A stretch of DNA of 64,000 bases from Chrysopilus asiliformis. Taxonomy: Eukaryota > Arthropoda > Insecta > Diptera > Rhagionidae. Position numbers and translations under genes: made by a program. Positions 10,198 through 20,745 of this stretch are shown piece by piece. The notes below the pieces were generated by a model. The model was not told the origin of the DNA. It ran no database searches and was given only the letters and a program-made list of their open reading frames with translations. Each line of letters begins with the position of its first letter. Position 1 is the first letter of the stretch. Location of the stretch: assembly GCA_964034945.1 (NCBI GenBank), contig OZ035963.1, positions 64,187,682 to 64,251,681 on the forward strand, read 5' to 3'.

Positions 10198-11180
10198 TCT
10201 TATTATATAAATATGGATGTTTATTTGTCTGTTGGTCTGTCTGTTTGAGATTACAAAACTCAAACACGACTGGACCGATTTTTACGCGGTTTTTTGCAAA
10301 ATGATCTGCGTTGCCAAGAGCAGGTTTTTAGCTATGTTAGATTTTCAAAACTCGAAAAAGAAGGTCCTGTAAGGATAACGCAAATATCCTTTTTCCCGTT
10401 TTCCCGGGAAAAAGCGGCATTAGGGGGTTTCCGGGGTGGCTGATCACGAATCCGGCGTTAGATTTTCAAAATTCGAAACGGACGGTCCTGTGAGGATAAC
10501 AAAAATATATTTTTTCTCATTTTCCCCGGGAAAAATCGGCATGAGAGAATTTCCGGGGTCGCTGGTCACGAATTCGGTGTTGGAATTTCAAGATTCGAAA
10601 CGGACGGTCCTGTGAGGATAACAAAAATATCTTTTTTCTCATTTTCCCCGGGAAAAATCGGCATGAGAGGATTTCCGGGGTCGCTGGTCACGAATTCGGT
10701 GTTGGAATTTCAAGATTCGAAACGGACGGTCCTGTAAGGATAACGCAAATATCCTTTTTCCCGTTTTTCCCGGAAAAAATCGGCATGAGAGAATTTCCGG
10801 GGTCGCTGGTCACGAATTCGGTGTTGGAATTTCAAGATTCGAAACGGACGGTCCTGTGAGGATAACAAAAATATCTTTTTTCTCATTTTCCCCGGGAAAA
10901 ATCGGCATGAGAGGATTTCCGGGGTCGCTGGTCACGAATTCGGTGTTGGAATTTCAAGATTCTAAACAGAAGGTCTTGTAAGGATAACGCAAATGTCCTT
11001 TTCGAAATTTTTCTCGCAAAAACTGGCTTTGGGGGGTTTTCAGGGTTGCTTATACGAATCTGGTGTTGGAAGATCCTGTAAGAATAATTTTTTTCCCAAA
11101 AGTTTGAAGGTTGTTTATGGTTTTTTGGCATTCTAAAATTTATACAAAAACCCTTAAGCTGGCAACGAAGGGTCTGCTAG
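10198..11180 (+). mobile_element. Non-autonomous Helitron 2 with internal minisatellite
   Basis: Starts TCTTATTATATAAATATGGA immediately after Helitron 1 and ends CTAG at 11177-11180. It is preceded by a 6-bp stem (ACCCTT...AAGGGT, 11150-11173) and followed by T. After the 5' block (GACTGGACCGATTTTTACGC) it consists mostly of a minisatellite with a 122-bp unit. Diverged, inverted pieces of the same minisatellite occur at 17130-17720, 37180-37520 and 55735-56155. Confidence 0.8.
10340..11070 (+). repeat. 122-bp minisatellite, 6 units
   Basis: The word GGTCCTGT (last copy GGTCTTGT) recurs at 10363, 10484, 10606, 10728, 10850 and 10973, giving spacings of 121-123 bp. Each unit also carries AGGATAACGCAAATATCC or AGGATAACAAAAATAT, a CCCGGGAAAAA box and TTTCCGGGGTCGCTGGTCAC. 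The middle units are almost identical, implying recent amplification inside the Helitron. Confidence 0.85.
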
Positions 11181-12468
11181 TGACAAATAAAACCAGACTA
11201 CATAATTTAGGCTACTACAATTAAAAACATAAAGTTCCTTATTTTCAACAAACCCTGCATGAAAGGGTAAACGCCTGACAAAAAAGTCAAACATCTCCGC
11301 ATATGCTATACAAAAAGGGCTATCGTGTAATGGTACTTCTGCATTGCACACACTTTGGATGATCAACACATCCACTCACAGTTCAGCCCTTAAATACCAC
11401 CACGTGCCGTTTCTTTTGCTCTCAACTAGGAAGTGGTTAAAAAGTTCGACTACCAAGCATTCAGGATCGGCAGCTGGCCAACCGCAATGCCAACAAACGA
11501 ACGAAAAACTCACACGCACATAGTCCAAGGAGCATCAAAGGACATCCGAGAAACATCATCTCTACATACAAACTGATACACGTCCCTGAACTCAGTCGGA
11601 ATTCACGGCCAAGGATAAACTTCCAAAAATTCCCTCAACCTAATTTCGATCCGAAGGTAACAGAGAAACAACACTCGACCAGCCAAAAAGGACGAATTCC
11701 TGCTCAAGGACCACGAAATGAATGTGGAACACATGCTGACTGTCGGATGACGTCAAAGGAATTTCGGATACCTGGCATTATGCCACACCCCTCTGAATGC
11801 TTCGCTCTCTGGCAACCATCGAATCGAGCGTAAGGACATTCCTGCTCCATTGTGGAAAAAATTTGGAAAATACTCAAGGATCAGGCGCTCATCTTGCAGT
11901 CGAGCAAACAACGTCTTGTCGAATTCGAAGTTTTCTCGTGCCAGAATTGAATTTCATTACTGTTGCAGACGAAGAACTGAAAAAGGCGGGCGACTATTTG
12001 ATATCCTGCAACAGGCGAACGAAACTCAATTCAATTTTGAGAGATAGAAAATGTGAGGAAAGAAATTTAGTTCGAAGGGAGGTAGATTTCAAGGGTAATG
12101 ATTTGAGTAGAAATGCCAGATGCTAAGCAAATGCGTTGTAGAGGTTGGGAATTTCAGTATTTTTCAAGTATAAATTCTTAGCTGTATACACGATGGTACT
12201 CAAAAGAAGCGCAAATCACCAACCAGTCCACGATGAGTACCAAATTGTGTAATTGAATGGGACACCGCAAATGGCGCTGCTGATCACGAACCAATGAATT
12301 TGGACGCTTTGGTAGTCAATATTTTTAATCACATTTTGAATTTAAATCAGTCTTTGTTTTCGCCAGATTCATTCTAAATATGGAAGTACGAAAAAGAAAA
12401 TATTTTTTGTGACTTTTTTGGTATCGAAAAAACAAACAAAAGCCCGATTCAAGCGTCAAAATCATACT
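11181..12468. other. Intergenic, more GC-balanced, no recognised gene
   Basis: About 1.3 kb that is not obviously repetitive within the window and is less AT-biased than its neighbours between 11.39 and 12.13 kb. The longest plus-strand frame (11797-12126, 109 residues, MLRSLATIESS...) has no recognisable domain, no clear homologue and no obvious splice context. I do not call it a gene. Confidence 0.4.
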
Positions 12469-12815
12469 TCATACTAATATATAAAAATAAGTTGGTGTCT
12501 GTCTGTCTGTTCCTCTTCCATGTGAAAACGGCTGAACCGATTGACCTGAAATTTGTCATGAATGCTCGCTGTAGGCCTGGTTCCAACATAGGTCTTTTAA
12601 AAAGTAAAGTGGTGGGGGAGCAAGGGGAGGGGGTAAAATGAAACCGAAGCTCGGTTTTTCCTCCATGTTACTCTTTCGCGGGAAAACTACCGAGCCGATC
12701 AGCCTGAAATTTCGCTCAAATGTTCGTTAAGGTTCCAGCAATAGCATAGGCCTATTGAAAAGTAGCCCGAGTGGTGGGGGGAGTAAGGGGAGAGGGTAAA
12801 GTGAATCCGAATGTT
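12469..12815 (+). mobile_element. Helitron 1 family, 3'-truncated copy
   Basis: Has the family 5' end (CATACTAATATATAAAAATA), a short GTCT run, ACGGCTGAACCGATTGACCT and the second block CTTTCGCGGGAAAACTACCG. The hairpin and CTAG end are missing, and the similarity stops near AAAGTGAATCCGAATG. The copy is more diverged than the one at 9657. Confidence 0.75.
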
Positions 12816-13093
12816 GGAATTTAGTATCTTTTTATTAATTTTCAACATTTAATTATTTAAAAAAAAAATTTCTAACAGACTGATACCCAACTGAATGGTG
12901 AAATCGCAATCGTTAGTCTAAATTGAGCTTAACTACGTAAACAAGCTTCCTTTTTTCTTTTTTTGCCGAAACTCGTGATGTTCTCCGATGTCATCCTGTC
13001 CGAAACCCTTTTTTTTTGTTTTGGAACTTGAGTCCTAAATTACATGCATTTATTGCAAACTTAAAATGTTCAAACTTGATTTCGTCGAGACCA

Positions 13094-13329
13094 GGGGCTT
13101 TATTCTAGAACTCGTACCGAGTCAAATCTCTACTGAGTGGTACAAAAAGCGATTCTTGAACTCGGAAACGAGCGATTTCTTGCGACTCGGTGACATTAGC
13201 CTGCCGAGTGAGGTCAACATGAATCTGAAACTATCTTTTGAGAGAGATCGCTCGTTTCCGAGTTCAAGAATCGCTTTTTGTACCACTCGGTAGAGATTTG
13301 ACTCGGTACGAGTTCTAGAATAAGACCCC
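13094..13329. mobile_element. Long-arm foldback MITE
   Basis: Inverted arms of about 80 bp. The left arm includes ATTCTAGAACTCGTACCGAG, GAGTGGTACAAAAAGCGATT and CGGAAACGAGCGAT. The right arm mirrors it, ending CGGTACGAGTTCTAGAAT. The central spacer is about 65 bp. CAG flanks both sides (13091-13093 partly overlapping, and 13329-13331). Superfamily uncertain. Confidence 0.75.
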
Positions 13330-13811
13330 AGCTTAGATTTTTGACTTAGTTGATTTCTGCTGTAAACCGACGATAATTTCCAAACTCCCATCTGGCAATG
13401 CCGTACGAGCACTTCCCGCTCTTCCCATTCTAATTAACCAATGGAGAAATTCATCCGTTGTCCTGGTCGCCTGGTATTTTCTTGATTTTCGATACAAATT
13501 AAATCCCCAGAGGCATTTATTATCCCGTAAAACTGACAGAAGAGCCGTAAAAATCCAATCAACATAATCTCGAGATCAGTAAATAAATGATTTTCCCTTT
13601 TCCCACTCAGGCGTTCATCGCAATCGCAAAATCCAATTGAATCCCGACTCCTTGGTAAATTCACGAAACTTTCCACCATCAAAAACTAATAAAATTCCAC
13701 CCCTGCACACGTTCAGTTGAAAGTTTTATTTTAATTGCATACTTTGGGGCGTTTTACGAGACAGCTGCTAATTTTGGTAATAAATCAATTCATGAAATTC
13801 ACCAGGCGAGC
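13330..13811. other. Non-repetitive flank before candidate gene
   Basis: About 480 bp with no repeat detected within the window and no recognised gene. It could contain the promoter of the candidate at 13812, but no TATA or initiator can be assigned with confidence. Confidence 0.3.
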
Positions 13812-13943
13812 ATGGCGGACAGAAGCGATCCGCATAGTCCTTACAAAACGCAGCCAAAGCCATCGATTTATTCACCAAAGACAGGAAACGAAGAATTCCA
13901 GGGATTTTTCTATGGCGAGGCGACAATGAAAAACCAACCCTAG
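13812..13943 (+). CDS. Candidate small ORF, 43 aa, unrecognised
   Basis: The ATG has a strong animal start context (A at -3, G at +4). The frame reads MADRSDPHSPYKTQPKPS and continues IYSPKTGNEEFQGFFYGEAT to a TAG stop. The composition (hydrophilic, proline- and serine-rich, well-mixed codons) differs from the poly-K/F/N artefacts typical of this AT-rich region, and the base composition is balanced. I do not recognise the protein. It may be a complete microprotein or the first exon of a gene that continues into the open frame at 14084. No good GT donor is visible before the stop, which argues against simple splicing. Low confidence. Confidence 0.3.
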   Translation: MADRSDPHSPYKTQPKPSIYSPKTGNEEFQGFFYGEATMKNQP

Positions 13944-14083
13944 TTCAATTTTATAAAATCTCTTTATCGCGGTAGTCCAGAGTTTTTCGCTTCATCCCTT
14001 CTCGGCTTTCCGGTTTGCTGAGTTGCGCTCACGTGAATACATGCGTGCCAGAGATCCCGGAGGTTAGAAACTGAATTATTCAG

Positions 14084-14370
14084 TGCTAGGACATCATCAA
14101 TGGGCACATCGTCGCCACCATCGTTCGGAGCTGGCACGTGTCCTGGCGCGCTCAGACGACGATATTTCGCGCCTTTTAGCGTTTGTTTCTTCATACGAGG
14201 ATATTCAATCACGTGTGCATGAAGTGGCTGTAAGTCCTGGCGCGAAGTTAGTCCTGGCGGTCGGTTGTTTCGCCGTCTTTGCGTCCTGGTTGTCTGGAAG
14301 CCTGATGTCCCGGATTTTTCGTGTTAACAAAAATCCACCTGCTGGCACTCAGCGAAACAAGGATAGCTGA
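14084..14370 (+). CDS. Candidate exon/ORF with one membrane segment
   Basis: Preceded by a credible acceptor (GAATTATTCAG, ending at 14083). The frame encodes SELARVLARSDDDISRLLAF, then VSSYEDIQSRVHEVA, and a hydrophobic stretch KLVLAVGCFAVFASWL (single membrane span), with a short polar tail ending RNKDS before TGA. A consensus donor GCT|GTAAGT occurs at 14229/14230, so a spliced form ending after HEVA is equally possible. No ATG opens this frame; it would need an upstream exon. The family is not recognised. The sequence is not repeated in the window and is GC-balanced, so an exon of a small membrane protein or a decayed gene is possible. Confidence 0.3.
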
Positions 14371-14809
14371 TGTAAACACTTCAATGGTTTGCGAGTGGAT
14401 GGAGAAAATTGGATGGTTTGAATTTTTCTCATTATTCTTGATTCAGAGAGATGCGAAAGACCCTTTAATATAAAAATTGTATTGTAGAAATTGGGACAAA
14501 ATTTAATTGATATAAAATAAATAAATGAATAAATCGTTGTTTTATTAGATTTTAAAAAAATAAATAAATTTGCAGTGGTTTAAAGATTACCTGGGGTGGA
14601 ATCGCGTACGGTTACATAGTGACTGTCACCCGTTAATTTTTTGGGACTCGGTAAGGCGAAAGTTTTGCAAATTTTAATTAAAATAGAAAATGTTGATAAT
14701 TGCAATCTTATTAAAGTCCGAACAATTGATTTTCGCGATTCTATCCCTGTATAACAATCCTCTCCAACTTTTGTTTTTTACTTTCTTATACGCAGAATAA
14801 TAGTCTTGT
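14371..14809. other. Intergenic, nothing recognised
   Basis: AT-rich sequence without repeats, RNA genes or coding potential that I can identify. Confidence 0.5.
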
Positions 14810-15805
14810 ATTCATGAAAAATTTTGACCTCTTAATTTTGCCTAAAAAATATTTCCGGTCTGCTTGTCAGCCTGTCAATCTCTCCATTTATCAGTCCGTC
14901 TGTCTGTCCTTCAGTCTGTTAGTCTGTCTGTTTGTCAGTCTGTTTGTCTGTCTGTTTGTCTGTCTGTTTGTCTGTCTGTTTGTCTGTCTGTTTGTCTGTC
15001 TGTTTGTCTGTCTGTTTGTCAGTCTGTCTGTCAGTCTCTCAGTCTGTCAGTCTCTCAGTCTCTCAGTCTGTCAGTCTATCAGTCTGTCGTCTGTCAATCC
15101 GTCAGTCTGTCTGTCTGTCAGTCTCTCAGTCTGTCAGTCTCTCAGTATGTCAGTCTATCAGTCTGTCAGTCTGTCAGTCTGTCTGTCTGTCTGTGTTCAA
15201 TATTTCTCAAAACCTACTACAGCTACAGCCATGAAATTTGACAGGGATGTTTGGTCCTGAAATGAGACATTCCTTTTGGTGGACATCCATTATCCGGAAG
15301 TAAACAATATGGTGGCCTTTTGAAGAATTGCAGTTCGGTTTTAAGCTGTTTACTCTGAAATTACGCGTTTTTCAATAGTCTTATATATGACAAAAGTTAG
15401 AGACAATAAAATTTCCTACATTTTTGTCTCTTACTAGAACTCCATAACTCAACCCGTTATCGTGATATACCGTTATTTAAAAAAAAAACTCAGTTTTTTG
15501 CGATTATCGCGAAAATACATGGATTTTTGGTGGTTTTATGTATGAGATAAATTGAAGAGAATAGCATTCCTGACAATTTTGTCTTTTACCGTTATCCGCT
15601 ATCTTTTACCGTTATTAAGATACTTTCAGTAAAAATTTAAAAAAATAGATCTTTGCGAATTGCTTGCAAACTAAGGGGGTTTTTTAAAAAAAAAACACGA
15701 ATTAAAGGCATTAACATTAATAAGAATTAAAGGCATTAAAATTCTTGCCTTTTACAGTAAATCGATATCTTTTACCGTTATCAAAATATTAGCATTAAAA
15801 GATAA
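14810..15805 (+). repeat. Repeat with long CTGT microsatellite and TTACCGTTAT blocks
   Basis: About 330 bp of (CTGT)n with CAGT, CTTT and CTAT variants (14860-15192). It is followed by CTACAGCTACAGCCATGAAA and several degenerate copies of a block containing TTTGTCTTTTACCGTTAT and TTGCGTGCAAACTAACGG. The array sits inside the element, not in unique DNA. The long Cys/Leu/Ser/Val frames across it are artefacts. Confidence 0.7.
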
Positions 15806-16755
15806 AAAAAATTAATTTTCGTGAGTTGCGTGCAAACTAACGGTATTTCGAAAAAAAAACAGTCAAACAAAGAATTGAAGACATTAAAATTCTATACATT
15901 TTTGCCTTTTACAATAAATTGATATCTTCTACAGTTACCGAGAAATTTAAAATTTTGTAAAATAAAAATTCATTTTTTTATGTTTATTCGTTCACATCAG
16001 ATATTTTTTTTTTGCATATTACGCTTTTAAATAAAAATGAGAAAAACGCTTTTCAAAAATTTAGAATTCCACCAAACCTTCCGACGATGAGGTGAATTTT
16101 TTTTTCTTTCGTTTCTACAACATTTCGAATATCCCACATCTGACAACCCTAATATGAATTTGTTTACAGTTACTTTGTGTGTTCAGTTTTAGTAATTTTT
16201 GGTGGTCAGTTTTATTAGTTATTGCATAGAATCGTCCTTGATTGTTTATTTTTTTACATTTAATCTATTAATTTGTGATTTCCGGTTATTGTTTAACTAA
16301 ACAGAAATATTCGTTTGATGAAATCCAAGGACAAATATTGGAAATAGCGGTAAGTGAGAAAATTTCATTTTTTTTGTTAACAGCGGCATTTTTTTTTCGG
16401 ATCTCTGGTGCTCCCCTGCCAGGAAAAGCCGGCTGCGTGTGTGTGTGTGTGCGTGATAAATGACTTCACATCCGGCGACATTTTATTACACACATGTACG
16501 AAAAGGGGCCATCAAGTAGAAACACTTGTCGGGCAAACGACGGCGTTGTGTACGGCCGATTTTAGTGGCGTAAAAAGAATTTCATTTTCTGGAAAGAATT
16601 TCATTTTCTGGTAGACATTTTTTTTGGCTTATCCAAAGCGCAGCTCAAATAGGTTTTACTATAGAAACTATTATTTTAAATTAATTGCAAAACTCACGCC
16701 ATTTTTACGATTTAAGTGTTTTTGACTGAAACGCTAACAAAATTTTAAGAAAATA
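15806..16755 (+). repeat. 1-kb dispersed repeat A, copy 2
   Basis: Second copy of the repeat at 8191-9146, with the same order of landmarks and the same spacing to foldback family F. Differences are scattered substitutions and small indels, for example near the TTAACAGCGGCA at 16377-16388. The ISGYCLTK-type short frame and the following GTAAGTG donor-like motif are preserved. Confidence 0.7.
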
Positions 16756-16920
16756 TTTTTTTTTAAATGCACTAAAAAGGGAAAAAATAATTTTTGGGCA
16801 CTGTGTATCAGAAATAAAAGCGAGATGAATATTGATTCTATTTTTTATGCTTTTATCTCGCTTTTATCTCTGATACGCTGTACCAAAAATTATTTTATCC
16901 TTTGTAGTGCATTGTTTAAA
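16756..16920. repeat. Foldback family F, copy 3
   Basis: Same palindrome as the copies at 1898 and 9147. Its right arm is almost identical to that of the 9147 copy (TTATCTCTGATACGCTGTACC). Confidence 0.75.
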
Positions 16921-17029
16921 ATAATATAGCATTTTTTCAATTTTTTTATTTATTTTTTTCCTTTTTGGTCATTTTGTATTTGATTAGTATGACTAAAAAT
17001 CCAAAATGACGCCTTTCTCCGCGCTTGTT

Positions 17030-17130
17030 TATACTTTTTAACCGACTTCCAAAAAGGAAAAGGTTCTCAATTCGACCCGTATGTAGTTTTAGTCTTCGAA
17101 TATATGTCTTTGAAATATTTTTACGCAATT
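17030..17130 (+). repeat. Short TE fragment
   Basis: Contains AACCGACTTCCAAAAAGG, GGTTCTCAATTCGACCCGTA and ATGTAGTTTTAGTC, a motif I associate with a widespread insect transposon terminus (the ACCGACTTC.AAAAAGGA type). Only a fragment is present. Confidence 0.4.
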
Positions 17131-17720
17131 TTTACCTCCAGAATTGGATTTAGCGATCCGAAAAACTTCCATATGAGATTTTTTTTCCCGAAATATTTGG
17201 GAAAAAGGATAATTGCGTTATCTTTACAGGACCCTCCGTTATCCTTACAAACTTGTTAATGCTAGAATCGCATTCAGTGACTCCAAGAAACCTTCCGTTA
17301 TCCTTATAGGCTTCTTAATGCCAGAATCGGATTCAATGATCCCAAAAATCCCACGACGAGGATTTGTTTCCCAAAAAATTAGGGAAAAAGGATTAATACA
17401 CACTTCTTAATGCCAGAATCGGATTCAATGATCCCAAAAATCCCACGACGAGGATTTGTTTCCCAAAAAATTAGGGAAAAAGGATTAAGACACACTTCTT
17501 AATGCCAGAATCAGATTCAGCGACTTCAAGAACCCTCACATGGCGAAAAAGATAATCGCGTTATCCTTACAGAAACTTCCATTAACCTTACAGACTTCTT
17601 AAGGCCAGAATCGGATTCAGCGATCCCAAAAACCACCAAATGTGATTTTTTTCCGACAAATTTGGGAAAAAGGACAATCGGGTTATGCTTAAGGGACCTT
17701 CCCTTATCCTTGCAAGGACG
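17130..17720 (-). repeat. Helitron 2-type minisatellite, inverted and diverged
   Basis: About five units contain TTATCCTTACAGGACC-like words, AATGCCAGAATCGGATTCA and GGGAAAAAGGAT. This is the reverse complement of the unit in Helitron 2. Two units (17338-17400 and 17422-17487) are virtually identical and look recently duplicated. Confidence 0.7.
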
Positions 17721-17930
17721 AAACTTAGAGAAAATATGTGGTATTGTCATCGGATTTGCGTTTGTGTGCAAAATCTCAAGTCAATCGGATGAGTGGAAGT
17801 GGGTCAAAATTGGATGGCAAGATTTTACCCTGACACACAGATAGACAAAAGCTTTTAGGCGAGCTAAATAAAAGCTTTTAGGCAAGCTAAATAAAAGCTT
17901 TTAGGTAAGCTAAATAAAAGCTTTTAAAAA
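17721..17930 (+). mobile_element. Possible 3' end of an RTE-type non-LTR element
   Basis: CTCAAGTCAATCGGATGAGT, GGAAGTGGGTCAAAATTGGA and CAAGATTTTACCCTGACACA lead into 3.4 copies of a 23-bp unit (AAGCTTTTAGGCAAGCTAAA plus TAA) at 17848-17926. RTE-like non-LTR elements typically end in short 3' tandem repeats, and this wording resembles those of other insects. The upstream body is absent (5' truncated). Confidence 0.45.
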
Positions 17931-19257
17931 TGAGTAAAAATGCAGTTTTTTTTATATAAACAACAAAAAAACCTTTATTGACGACAATATATAAATTCTA
18001 TGTATATATATATATATTTCTTTCATTTTTTTCATCATTTTTTCTCCTTATTCATTTATTAATATAATATTTTTTTTAGTCATTTAATTTTTTTATTATT
18101 ATTATTTTTTATTTATTTATTTTTTTGATTTTTGTATTAATTTTTTTTTATTTCTCATTTTTTTGTTATCAATTATATCTTCTTAATTATTTATTAATCT
18201 TTCTCACTTTCCAATCGTTCAAAATCAATTATTGATCAATCAATTTTTTTAATGAAAAATGCATCACACAAATACAAAGCACGATATTTTCCATGAAGAA
18301 TCTTTCATAGATATAAAAAAACTCCTTAAAAATTATCTGACTTAAGAAATTTAAGCTTAATTTAGCGTTTAATATTGAACAAAACGAATTCAATTTTGCT
18401 TCTTTTTCAGGATTGTTTTTTTTTTTGTTTACAAAATATTGGAAAATGAAAGCGATTTTCGACTTAAATCAAGGTAACTGCAATATTTTATTTTACTTAA
18501 TTAATTATTTAAAAAATCATTTAAAAATCGAGTGTAAAAATCTAAATACAAAATTTCATTGCCAATAATGAACACATTCAGTTAGTTTAAGAGCACGAAA
18601 TTAATGTTTTAATTAAAAATTTGTAACGAAATTGATTAAAAATAATGTAAAATAGAATTGTAGAAATATATTTTGTTAATAGTTATTTAGATTATAATAA
18701 TTATTACTAATAAATTAGACTAAATTGATTTAATCTAATTTAGTTAAAAACTAATCAAAGTAGGCAGTTTCGTTTAGCTAGTCTTGTTGTTTTTTTTTTA
18801 AAAAACTTTATTTTCATTTTGTGTGTATGTGTGTTGGTATTTCAAATAACTAAATTAAATAATTATCTTATCGAGATTTTAGTAACTAATTTAAAAAAAA
18901 ATCATCGTCCTCTTAATCATATCTAATCGTATTTATTCTAATTTCAAATGATCTTAGTTTAAAATTAATGACATTTTCACCATAGTTACATTCCATACTA
19001 CATAACTATCAGAAATTAGTATAAAATTATCAGTTCATTTTTTTTAAAAATAGAAATACAATTTAACAAAGAGTCACATTCTAAATCCATTTAATTTACA
19101 TTGCAATTAAATTTTCTTCACAAAAGTGTTTAGAAATCAATTGAATTAACAAAGAAATATGGGAAAATATTAACAATATTTAAGGGAAATTCAATAGTTT
19201 TGTCCCCCTCTTTTGTACATTAAAGGAAACTTAAATTTAAATAAGGAAAGCTTTTCT
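17931..19257. other. AT-rich intergenic tract
   Basis: Very AT-rich (poly-T, TA and ATTT runs, including a TA run at about 18001-18017). No gene, RNA gene or element end identified. Confidence 0.6.
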
Positions 19258-19664
19258 TTAACACATTGAACGCCACGTCACACATTATTGTGCGATGGCA
19301 CTAAGTTTTCTGGGTGGGAGCCGCGTCGCACGAAAACGGTCATGATTGACAGCCCATATTGGTCCAAAAGTTATCCTTAAAGGACCTTCCGTTAACCTTA
19401 CGAAAACGGTCATGATTGACAGCCCATATTGGTCCAAAAGTTATCCTTAAAGGACCTTCCGTTAACCTTACGAAAACGGTCATGATTGACAGGCCATATT
19501 AGTCGAAAAGTTATCCTTACAGGACCTTCTATTAACCTTACGAAAACGGTCATGATTGACAGTCCATATTGGTTCAAAATTAACAACGAAGCCATTCGCG
19601 CACAAAAAGCCACATGGCCTCCGGGGAAACATTTCCGATTTTGCCGTGGCGTTCAATGTGTTAA
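19258..19664. mobile_element. TTAA-flanked MITE, copy 2, with 70-bp internal array
   Basis: Begins TTAACACATTGAACGCCACG and ends CGTGGCGTTCAATGTGTTAA. It is the same family as 4252-4455 but twice as long, because a 70-bp unit starting CGAAAACGGTCATGATTGAC is repeated with exact spacing (19331, 19401, 19471, 19541). Each unit combines about 40 bp of MITE sequence with about 30 bp (ATCCTTAAAGGACCTTCCGT) resembling the Helitron 2 minisatellite. Confidence 0.82.
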
Positions 19665-20455
19665 CGAATTTTTCCACATTACGAAATCTTAGTCCATCAC
19701 TTAGATATGATAAAATTCCGAAAAAAAACATCAATCAACAATGAAAAAAATATTATTTGAAATTATTCTTAGATTTTCATAAAGAGATTTCTGTAATTAA
19801 TTTATAGTTTAATTATTTTTTATTTGGCTCATAGCTTAAATATAAAATATTATATTTGAAAAAGCGCAAAGTAGAATTAATTTAATCATAGCCCATTGCG
19901 TTTTCATTTATAAATTATTTTAATTAAAGGAATTTTCATCCTTCGAAACAATCATTTGTTTTTACCATTCGTTTACAGTTCTTATAGTCGCAAACCAGAG
20001 AGTTTAAAATTTTGTTTTTTTTTTGGTATAATTTTTTATTTTAGTTCATTTACAGTCAATTTACAATACTTATTTTTATTTTATATTTATATTATTTACT
20101 TTTATTGAGCAATAGATTTAATGTCCTGTAGAAAAGTAAAAGAAACGAAAACTAGAAAAAAAAAAACCGATAAATGTTAAGAAAAAGGGGGGGGGAACTT
20201 GGTTTTTGTTTGAAGGCTTGGTTTTAGAACTCTCAGAACCATTTTTTTTGGGTGGAAGACCAAAATTTGGTGGGGGGGGGGGGGGGGGGGGCTTCACCCC
20301 TCGAGGGGGGGGGGGAGAGAAGGGTGGATGAGGTAATCTTTAATGCTTATAAACAAATGGTGAAAATTTTGATCAGAGGTTTGTTTCAATTTTTGTGTCT
20401 TGTTTATGATTATATCAAAATGGTCATGGTTGTTTTAGGTTTATGAAGCACAATG
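19665..20455. other. AT-rich flank and G-tracts
   Basis: AT-rich up to about 20180, then G-runs at about 20186-20193, 20269-20290 (more than 18 G, one T interruption near the start) and 20305-20315. The small frame 20252-20446 translates the G-runs (GGGGG) and is not a gene. Confidence 0.6.
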
Positions 20456-20745
20456 AAAAAAATTGCGCCGCAAGCAAAACGTTTAGAAACAAATATCCAA
20501 TATTGGAAATTATTTAACAAAATGCTTCGCAAGCGAACCTTTTTTTAAGGAAAATGCGCCGCAAGCAAAACGTTTAGAAACAAATATCCAATATTGGAAA
20601 TTATTTAACAAAATGCTTCGCAAGCGAGCCCTTTTTTTTAAGAAAAATGCGTCGCAAGCGAACTTTTTTTTAAGGAAAATGCGCTAGTGGCAATAATTTC
20701 TGTGAAAACTGCGCCGCAGGCATTTTTGCTATTCAAAGGCAGTTT
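20456..20745 (+). repeat. Tandem repeat of GCGCCGCAAGC family
   Basis: Two near-identical 91-bp copies contain GCGCCGCAAGCAAAACGTTT, CCAATATTGGAAATTATTTA and ATGCTTCGCAAGCGA. Shorter units with GCGTCGCAAGCGAA and ACTGCGCCGCAGGCAT follow. The same core occurs in fragments at 22503-22640, 24160-24180, 24545, 28205-28265 and 48968-49010. Confidence 0.7.

Noticed and set aside
11797..12126. 109-residue plus-strand frame as a gene
   Set aside because: Acceptable composition but no recognisable domain, neighbour or splice context; left as unannotated intergenic.
14814..15260. Long Cys/Leu/Ser/Val-rich open frames on the plus strand
   Set aside because: They translate the CTGT microsatellite. A tetranucleotide repeat without stops is open in all frames and has no protein signal.
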